A DNA stretch of 5,367 bases, taken from assembly GCA_017936205.1 (NCBI GenBank), contig JAGBGB010000163.1, positions 1 through 5,367 on the forward strand, in the 5' to 3' direction. The DNA is from Oscillospiraceae bacterium. GTDB lineage: Bacteria > Bacillota > Clostridia > Oscillospirales > Oscillospiraceae. Made by a program: the position numbers and the translations under genes. The notes under the pieces are model-generated. The model searched no databases. It had not been told where the DNA came from and was given only the letters and a program-made list of their open reading frames with translations. Below are positions 5,341-5,367 of the stretch, piece by piece. The number at the start of each line of letters is the position of its first letter. Position 1 is the first letter of the stretch.

Positions 5341-5367
5341 AGAAACTACCGAATGGCAAAGAGCATC

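Overview
The window looks like chromosomal DNA of a low-to-moderate GC Bacillota (Firmicutes), most plausibly a gut member of the Clostridia such as the Oscillospiraceae/Ruminococcaceae. The evidence is strong purine-rich Shine-Dalgarno sites, Gram-positive style TTGxxx/TATAAT promoters, a sporulation/vegetative type DacF-like D,D-carboxypeptidase, an HPr/Crh-like protein keeping the regulatory serine site, MtaB, and dispersed repeats containing GTAGGGGCG. The taxonomic call is inference; there is no rRNA or species marker here.

Layout: positions 6-212 hold a long palindromic, hairpin-filled intergenic element that also carries a terminator. On the minus strand follow dacF (227-1393) and, upstream of it, a 74-residue Crh-like/HPr-like protein (1460-1684). 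The two are separated by a hairpin plus U7 that is both a good intrinsic terminator and the structure holding the dacF ribosome binding site. A divergent intergenic region (1685-1895) leads to plus-strand mtaB (1896-3188), which ends in a 14-bp stem terminator. Positions 3280-3448 hold two back-to-back cloverleaf-like modules in which almost every base is paired; this is the most unusual structure in the window. A consensus-like promoter (3485-3513) then drives a two-gene unit: an unrecognised membrane-anchored 170-residue protein (3545-4057) and a cysteine desulfurase family enzyme (4072-5217), 14 bases apart. The right end (5218-5367) is intergenic and contains a short copy of the GTAGGGGCG hairpin repeat.

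How the genes fit together: dacF trims peptidoglycan outside the membrane, and the Crh-like protein is a candidate carbon-status regulator; nothing except adjacency ties the two. MtaB (a two-cluster iron-sulfur enzyme that thiomethylates tRNA) and the cysteine desulfurase (a sulfur donor) both belong to sulfur trafficking, but a terminator, the cloverleaf region and a new promoter separate them, so a functional link is only suggestive. No phage, transposase, CRISPR array, tRNA or rRNA was seen.
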